Source: Xenopus tropicalis
Lineage: Eukaryota; Chordata; Amphibia; Anura; Pipidae
Reading direction: 5' to 3'
DNA: 64,000 nt
NCBI RefSeq assembly: GCF_000004195.4
Contig: NC_030680.2
Span: 148,431,045 to 148,495,044 of the forward strand
Both the position numbers and the translations under genes were made by a program. The number at the start of each line of letters is the position of its first letter. Position 1 is the first letter of the stretch. The notes under the pieces are model-generated. The model was given only the letters and a program-made list of their open reading frames with translations, had not been told where the DNA came from and did no database searches. Positions 60,229 through 64,000 of the stretch are shown here, piece by piece.

Positions 60229-63200
60229 ATATAATATGGATGCACGGAATCCAGGATTCGGTTTGGGATTCGGCCTTTCATTTTCAGCAGGATTCGGGTT
60301 CGGCTGAAGTCACATAAACATGGAAATTAAAAATTTTTCACTAAGTGCATAGAGCACTCTAAAGGGCACCTATAGAGAATAATGACTGCTCAATGACGTG
60401 TCGGGGGCTGTATTTCCAGGCAGCTCTAGTGCAGGTCCCATACCTGGGGCCCCGGGGTTGGCACTATTGCCTTACTGTGTGTATCCCTTTAAGAGCTTAC
60501 AAAACATCTCTGGGATTGTTCCCAAATCCCTAGCTCAGTATTATTGTGCATCTTCCTCCCTGTGCAGCTCCGTGAATATCTGTTACGGAAATGGAACCTA
60601 TGGGAATAAGCAGCAATTAGGTTGTTTACCAGATGGAACCCTGCAGTACAGTCCTGGTTCTACACTCCAAGTCTGCTTATTCTCTTACCTGCATTTACTA
60701 CTTTTATGTTTTATCCATTTCATCCTTGGTCTCCTCTGCTCATCTGAGCAACTCCCATACCCATTTACTCATCCAGCCATTCATATAGGAACATCTCGTT
60801 ATGGGGGACCTTGTAAGACAGTGTGTGTGTGTGTGTGTGTGTATATTCTTTCTGTAGTAAAGGAACAATACTGCTACCAAATGGAGTGGGCTAATAAAAT
60901 GGGAAATGGGCCACAAGACCAGGCTGTGTAATATAATGCTCACATCCCTCTCTCCCTGCCATATTTCAGTTATGGGACTGCCGGAGGTACCTAAGCCCTA
61001 TGGATTAACGTTTAGTATGATATAATGAGTAATATTCAGAGACAATTTGCAATTGGTCTTCATTTTTTATTATTTGTAGTTTTTTAGTTATTTCATTTTC
61101 TGATCAGCAGCTCTCCAGTTTGGAGTTTCAGGAGCTATTTGGTTGCTAGGGTCTAAATGACCTTAGTGATGACAGTTTGAATGAGAGGATGGTAAATGAA
61201 TAGGAGAGGGACCTGAAAAGTAACAATAACAATAAAACTGGAGCCTCACAGAGCAATAGGGTTTGGCTGCCGGGGTCAGTGACCCCCATTTGAAAGCTGC
61301 AAAGAGTAAAGGTCCCCATACATGGGACGATTGTAGCTGCCAATATGGGTCCCTTGGATCGATTCGGCAGCTTATCGGCCCGTGTAGGGGCAGAAACGAG
61401 GGGCCTGCCCGACCGATATCTGGCCTGAAATTGGCCAGATATCGATCGGCTAGGTTAGGAAATCCAGTCTGATCGGGGGCCACATCGGCCCCAGGGCCAA
61501 ACGATCGAATTAGCCTACACGCTCCCCGATATCGCCCACCCGTAGGTGGGGATATCGGGTGAAGATCCACTCGCTTGCCGATCTCGCCAAGCGAGCGAAT
61601 CTTAACGTGTATGGGCACCTTTAGAAGAAAATAGCAAATAGATCAAAAACTATAAGAAATAAATAATGAAGACCAGTTGAAAAGTTGCTTGAAATAGGCT
61701 GTTTTATAACATACTAATATCAGTTTGCCGAACCCGTGGCTGTTTGGGGATTGGGAGCTACTTTATATAATAAATAATGGGGTCCTTTAACCCCTTGTTG
61801 CCCTACCAGACCCAGAGACAGCCCAAAGGGAGGAGTCCAAATCATCTGAAGCTTTTTCCTCTTTGTTTATATAGAAGTCGCCCTTCAGCAAGTGTCCATG
61901 TTCTTCCGCTCGGAGCCAAAATGGGAGGTCGTTGAGCCCTTGAAGGATATTGGTAAGAGATACGGAGGGATAATATCTATATTTCCATTTTGTGGAAGTG
62001 GCTGTCAGTTCTTTGACCGGAACCCATTCTTCTCTGCAGGGTGGAGATTACGGAAACGATACTTTCTAATGAAGTGCAAGAGTCAGCCTAAAGAGCACCT
62101 TGTGCTGAGCTGGGTAATTGTTTGGTTGCCCCCTTCCCTTTCTATAAGCCCATATGGGCCTTGCTTGCCCCGGCCGTATAACCAACTTGGTCTGTGTGTT
62201 TGTAGGCCGACCTGGGACCTGACAAGTACCTGCAGGACAAGGATTTTCAGTGTGCGATTAAACTGCTTCAGTCTTGGTCTGTAAGTATTGGCTTGGTCTT
62301 TCTGCTCCTGAATGGTCACATGTCCATTATCCAATGGCATCACAGAGATAGAATGAGGCGTGGCCAACCTGTTGCTCCCCAGTCGCTCCGTGGTAGGAGA
62401 TTTGAGAGGGTTTTGTTGGTTGGTGTAAAAAAGTGGAGTAAAACATGATGTTGCTCATAACAGCCAATCAGATGCTTTTGCTTTGGTTTTCTAACTGTTG
62501 AAATCTAATTGCTGATTGGTTGCCCTGGGCAACATCAACACTTTTTACACAGCATGATAAATATACCCAATAGTATGTTATAGAATGGCATATTCTTAGC
62601 AGCTTTTCAATTGGTCTTCATAATTTATTTTGTATAGTTTTTTAATTATTTGCCTTCTTCTGCCTCTTTCCAGCTTTCAAATGGGGGTCACTGACCCCGG
62701 CAGCCAAACCCTATTGCTCTGTGAGGCTCCAGTTTTATTGTTATTGTTACTTTTTATTACTTATCTTTCTATTTAGGCCCTACCCTATTCATATTCTTGT
62801 CTTTCTTTCAAATCACTGTCTGGTTGCTAGGTTAAATTGGACCCTAGCAACCAGATAGCCACTGATATTCCAAACTGTAGTGCTGCTGAACCGAAAGCTA
62901 AAAAGAACAAAAATAAAGACCAATTGCAGATTGTCCGAGAATAGCACTCTCTTCATCATGTTAAAAGTTATTCTAAAGATGAACAACCCCTTTAAAGGGA
63001 AAGTTCACAAGTTAATTTTAATATGTTATAGAAAGGCCAATTTTAAGCAACTTTTTAGTTGTTCTTCGTTTTCTTTTATAGTTTAGTTTATAGTATATCA
63101 GTCATTCACCCAAACCACTCTCTGGTAACTAAGGTAAATTGGACCCTAGAAACCAGATAAAATTCCAAACTGGAGAGCCGCGGAACGAAAAGTTAAGTAA

Positions 63201-63353
63201 TTAAAAAAGAATGGTTTGTCAGGCATTTGAAATGTGTTCTTTTTTCAGCATCCTTACATCTATCGCATCACTTTTGCAACAGCCAGTGAATCGTCAGCTC
63301 TTATAATCCGGCCGTTCAATGAGAAGGGAACCCTGAAGGACCTCATCTACAAG
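41155..63353 (+). CDS. pxk: PX domain-containing kinase-like protein, first 240 residues (continues past window)
   Basis: Eight coding exons join in frame: 41155-41256, 56862-56912, 57415-57462, 58872-59058, 61875-61952, 62040-62113, 62206-62280, 63249-63353. PXK (MONaKA) combines a phosphoinositide-binding PX domain with a kinase-like domain and acts in endosomal receptor trafficking and Na,K-ATPase regulation. The start [20 protein letters not shown] closely matches the mammalian protein. PX hallmarks are RRYSDF (54-59), the PLPPKKL loop (74-80) and [15 protein letters not shown] (86-100). The kinase-like region begins around [16 protein letters not shown], and [15 protein letters not shown] and [12 protein letters not shown] follow. 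A donor (gtaggg) follows 63353 and the gene goes on; the human protein has about 580 residues. Intron 1 is 15.6 kb and crowded with arrays. The gene lies 2 kb after htd2 on the same strand, next to rpp14 as in human 3p14. Confidence 0.95.
41267..41724. repeat. Minisatellite, 23-bp unit, pxk intron 1
   Basis: The unit is tgtgtatctatatctatatgtac, with 21- and 27-bp variants. It begins ten bases after the exon 1 donor. Open frames of up to 200 codons made of YLY/VLC/IYI are artefacts of the array. Confidence 0.92.
41725..43812. repeat. Minisatellite, about 40-bp unit, about 52 copies
   Basis: The unit is gtactgactgcctgctggga followed by gttatacactgtgtgtgtag. Length varies at the (GT)n part (36-44 bp). 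Two copies carry an extra tgct (near 42144 and 42922). It is directly joined to the 23-bp array. Confidence 0.95.
43813..45216. other. pxk intron 1, no recognised gene
   Basis: No array or clear transposon end was recognised. Open frames on either strand (up to about 128 codons) lack coding signatures. Confidence 0.4.
45217..45500. mobile_element. MITE, family C copy
   Basis: gggggtcactgaccccggca, ccctggttgctaaggtaaat and gctgaacaaaaaatgaaa mark a family C copy in pxk intron 1. Confidence 0.6.
46424..46650. repeat. Tandem duplication, about 117-bp unit, 2 copies
   Basis: gcttctgttccattgctgct, gaggggcagggtaccccaaa and gaccgggag-like gatggagtgggca sequences occur twice, at 46429 and 46541, with few differences. 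Confidence 0.85.
46651..47521. other. pxk intron 1, no recognised feature
   Basis: Nothing beyond ordinary intron sequence was recognised before the 45-bp array. Confidence 0.35.
47522..48716. repeat. Minisatellite, 45-bp unit, about 26 copies
   Basis: The unit is attggtgccagtgattacag followed by ttgatatattgggagtgagctgggc. Since 45 is a multiple of three, open frames of 379 and 314 codons (minus) and 252 codons (plus) appear, with a 15-residue period; they are not genes. Alternating variants (cag/cgg/ctg at the ninth base, ttga/ttaa) show a higher-order pattern. Confidence 0.95.
48730..49449. other. pxk intron 1, no recognised feature
   Basis: No open frame, array or transposon end was recognised between the 45-bp and 100-bp arrays. 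Confidence 0.35.
49450..50770. repeat. Minisatellite, about 100-bp unit, about 13 copies
   Basis: The unit is gagattctagctatctgtat ... ctgccctgctttatggct, with a variable C run (6 to 16 Cs near 49501 and 50308). The last unit is interrupted by the Tc1 element at 50781. Confidence 0.94.
50781..52418 (+). mobile_element. Tc1/mariner transposon, near-complete length, inactive
   Basis: The ends cagtggcttgcaaaagtatt and acttttgcaagccactg are inverted repeats flanked by the TA target duplication (50779-50780, 52419-52420). Terminal repeats are long (over 200 bases). The right repeat has an internal partial duplication (ccactttgtattgg twice near 52270-52315). It carries a broken transposase gene (51149-about 52190) and lies in pxk intron 1, in the same orientation as pxk. 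Confidence 0.9.
51149..52184 (+). pseudogene. Tc1-family transposase, frameshifted
   Basis: The ATG at 51149 opens [20 protein letters not shown], a paired-type helix-turn-helix DNA-binding region, followed by a [14 protein letters not shown] linker typical of Tc1 transposases. The frame breaks at a 19-G run (51561-51579), resumes as [11 protein letters not shown] (the first catalytic Asp region) in another frame, shifts again in the G-rich stretch near 51717-51745 and continues [13 protein letters not shown] (the second catalytic Asp) before a stop near 51923. The remaining DDE sequence is degraded. Confidence 0.88.
52419..53575. other. pxk intron 1, no recognised gene
   Basis: Ordinary intron sequence. 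Open frames of up to about 104 codons overlap on both strands and show no known domain. Confidence 0.35.
53578..53975. repeat. Minisatellite, about 18-20-bp GC-rich unit
   Basis: The unit is ggccctattgcatcccgg, with variants ggaacctgg and gcaacccgg. About 21 copies. The left part alternates two variants (ggaacctgg with gcaccctgg) as a dimer; the right part is more uniform. Confidence 0.93.
54067..55014. other. pxk intron 1, no recognised gene
   Basis: No coding signature was found. 54786-55014 contains ggggcgtaatttaaagg-like dispersed repeat sequence of unknown family. Confidence 0.35.
55015..55935. repeat. Minisatellite, 27-29-bp unit, about 33 copies
   Basis: The unit is tagtacattggtagccagcagtgcccccc with four to seven Cs. 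Variation is almost confined to the C run and the first T, a pattern expected from slippage. Confidence 0.95.
56411..56511. mobile_element. Short hAT-type MITE
   Basis: The ends caggggtcctcacact and agtttgaggagccctg are inverted repeats. The flanks gtttaaag and gttcaaag are an 8-bp duplication with one mismatch. It lies 350 bases before pxk exon 2. Confidence 0.65.
56979..57161. mobile_element. Palindromic MITE in pxk intron 2
   Basis: gggtcatttgtcaacactgg pairs with ccagtgttgataaatgagcc. The inner arms contain ggcaaccaatcaaatta and tgattggttgctatggg. A run of 17 As marks the centre. Confidence 0.7.
57632..58450. repeat. Minisatellite, 19-bp unit, about 43 copies, pxk intron 3
   Basis: The unit is cattacccgtgccccatat, with blocks of variants (ccatggcattacccgttcc, catatcgttacccgtgcc). 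Nineteen is not a multiple of three, yet all three plus frames stay open for 127 to 351 codons because the unit has no stop in any frame. Blocks of identical variants show recent block-wise amplification. Confidence 0.95.
58451..58640. repeat. Pyrimidine-rich tandem tract
   Basis: The units cttcccactgcccctctccc repeat irregularly about seven times after the 19-bp array. Confidence 0.75.
59170..60133. mobile_element. MITE, family A, copy 4, internal block about 6.5 copies
   Basis: Termini are aaatgctcgggacctggtg (left) and ttccagataatagatcccatac (right). It contains the longest run of the 113-bp block in the window. It lies in the intron between pxk exons 4 and 5 and is followed by a TA microsatellite. 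Confidence 0.82.
60150..60235. repeat. (TA)n microsatellite
   Basis: More than 35 TA dinucleotides after a short (GT)n run, ending in ataatataatataatat. Confidence 0.9.
60236..61020. other. pxk intron 4, no recognised gene
   Basis: Contains a (GT)n run near 60820-60842. An open frame of 177 codons (60398-60931) has no recognisable domain and runs through the GT repeat. Confidence 0.4.
61024..61720. mobile_element. MITE, family C, interrupted by family B
   Basis: The left part (gacaatttgcaattggtctt ... ggggtcagtgacccccattt) and right part (gaagaaaatagcaaatagat ... gaagaccagttgaaaagttgc) form one family C element once the insertion at 61307-61623 is removed. Confidence 0.7.
61307..61623. mobile_element. 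Palindromic MITE, family B, complete copy
   Basis: The ends taaaggtccccatacatg and gtgtatgggcacctttag are inverted repeats. The inner palindromes (ctggcctgaaattggccag; gatatcgcccacccgtaggt) are intact. It is the most complete family B copy in the window. Confidence 0.8.
62575..62990. mobile_element. MITE, family C copy in pxk intron 7
   Basis: Contains caattggtcttcataattt, gggggtcactgaccccggca, ctggttgctaggttaaattg and gaccaattgcagattgtc, the full set of family C blocks. Confidence 0.7.
62996..63215. mobile_element. Second, diverged family C-like element
   Basis: aagttcacaagttaatttt, ctctggtaactaaggtaaat and gagccgcggaacgaaaagtt resemble family C but are more diverged. It ends about 30 bases before the pxk exon 8 acceptor. 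Confidence 0.5.
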
Positions 63354-63639
63354 GTAGGGTCACAGTATTTGGCCTAAACAAGAAACATCTGTAGATATTT
63401 TATAAATCGGTATATTTTGAGTTGTTTATGTGGGGGTACCGAATATGTTCATAACCTGTAAAATATATATCCTCAGAAATGGTCCCCTGGGATGCCTTTT
63501 GTAAGAAGTATCCCTATAAAGTGCCATGGATTTCCTGTGAATTATATCCTTATAAACAGTGCTTAGTGATGTCATCAGTTAAAATTGGTGCCTAGTGATG
63601 TAAATGAGACACTTGAACTCTTTTTTGAATTTTACTACA

Positions 63640-64000
63640 GAGAACGTACAGTAGGTTTTGAGTTACGCTGTAGATTGTATTGAATATTGTGCCCCCTACT
63701 ATTATCCTTATGATTTACAGTAGGGTATAACTCAGCCTGCAGCCTTGTGCCTTTATATGGGGGGCACAGAACCCCTCAGTGACTGCTAATATCCTTATCA
63801 TTTACAGTAGGGGGTACATTATCCCTTATAATACATGAGTGATACTCAGAGTTCCCTGTATAACTCAGCCTGCAGCCTTGTGCCTTTATATGGGGGGCAC
63901 AGAACCCCTCAGTGACTGCTAATATCCTTATCATTTACAGTAGGGGGTACATTATCCCTTATAATACATGAGTGATACTCAGAGTTCCCTGTATAACTCA
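63640..64000. repeat. Tandem 133-bp repeat of a MITE, cut by window end
   Basis: tataactcagcctgcagcct recurs at 63726, 63859 and (start) 63992. The unit includes tgcctttatatggggggcac and ttacagtagggggtacatta. It is related to 32850-33080. Confidence 0.8.

Noticed and set aside
60398..60931. 177-codon open frame in pxk intron 4
   Set aside because: It runs through a GT microsatellite, lacks any domain and lies between well-defined pxk exons.

Overview
The window is vertebrate nuclear DNA, almost certainly from a clawed frog (Xenopus, perhaps X. tropicalis; the exact species cannot be fixed by reading alone). The evidence is spliced vertebrate genes with GT-AG introns, very dense short inverted-repeat transposons of amphibian type, LINE 3' tails, a Penelope-like element, a Tc1 element and many minisatellites. 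No prokaryotic or viral gene order is present.

Layout. (1) 1-4,000: MITE copies, a LINE 3' tail and the upstream region of the first gene. (2) 4,094-22,576, plus strand: a 15-coding-exon gene that I could assemble completely, with every exon junction in phase. It encodes an 898-residue protein made of ankyrin repeats, a ROC (Ras-of-complex) GTPase domain, a COR-like region and a C-terminal death domain. This is the architecture of DAPK1 without its kinase and calmodulin-binding parts, and it is the most interesting gene here. (3) 22,577-30,542: intergenic repeats, including a Penelope-like retroelement nested in a DNA transposon. (4) 30,543-31,412, minus strand: sco2, an intronless mitochondrial copper chaperone for cytochrome c oxidase. 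(5) 36,274-39,090, plus strand: rpp14 (RNase P/MRP subunit) followed after 31 bases by htd2 (mitochondrial 3-hydroxyacyl-thioester dehydratase), the bicistronic arrangement known in vertebrates. (6) 41,155 to beyond the window end, plus strand: the first eight coding exons of pxk (PX domain plus pseudokinase), with a 15.6 kb first intron packed with tandem arrays.

Tandem arrays dominate the non-coding DNA (units of 15, 19, 23, 28, 40, 45, 51, 71, 77, 95 and 100 bp). They produce long open frames, up to 629 codons, that are not genes. Several array families occur twice in the window and can be traced to dispersed elements: the 77-bp arrays lie inside LINE 3' tails and the 71-bp arrays adjoin the same MITE. 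The genes do not form an operon-like pathway, although sco2 and htd2 both act in mitochondria and rpp14/htd2 share a transcript.
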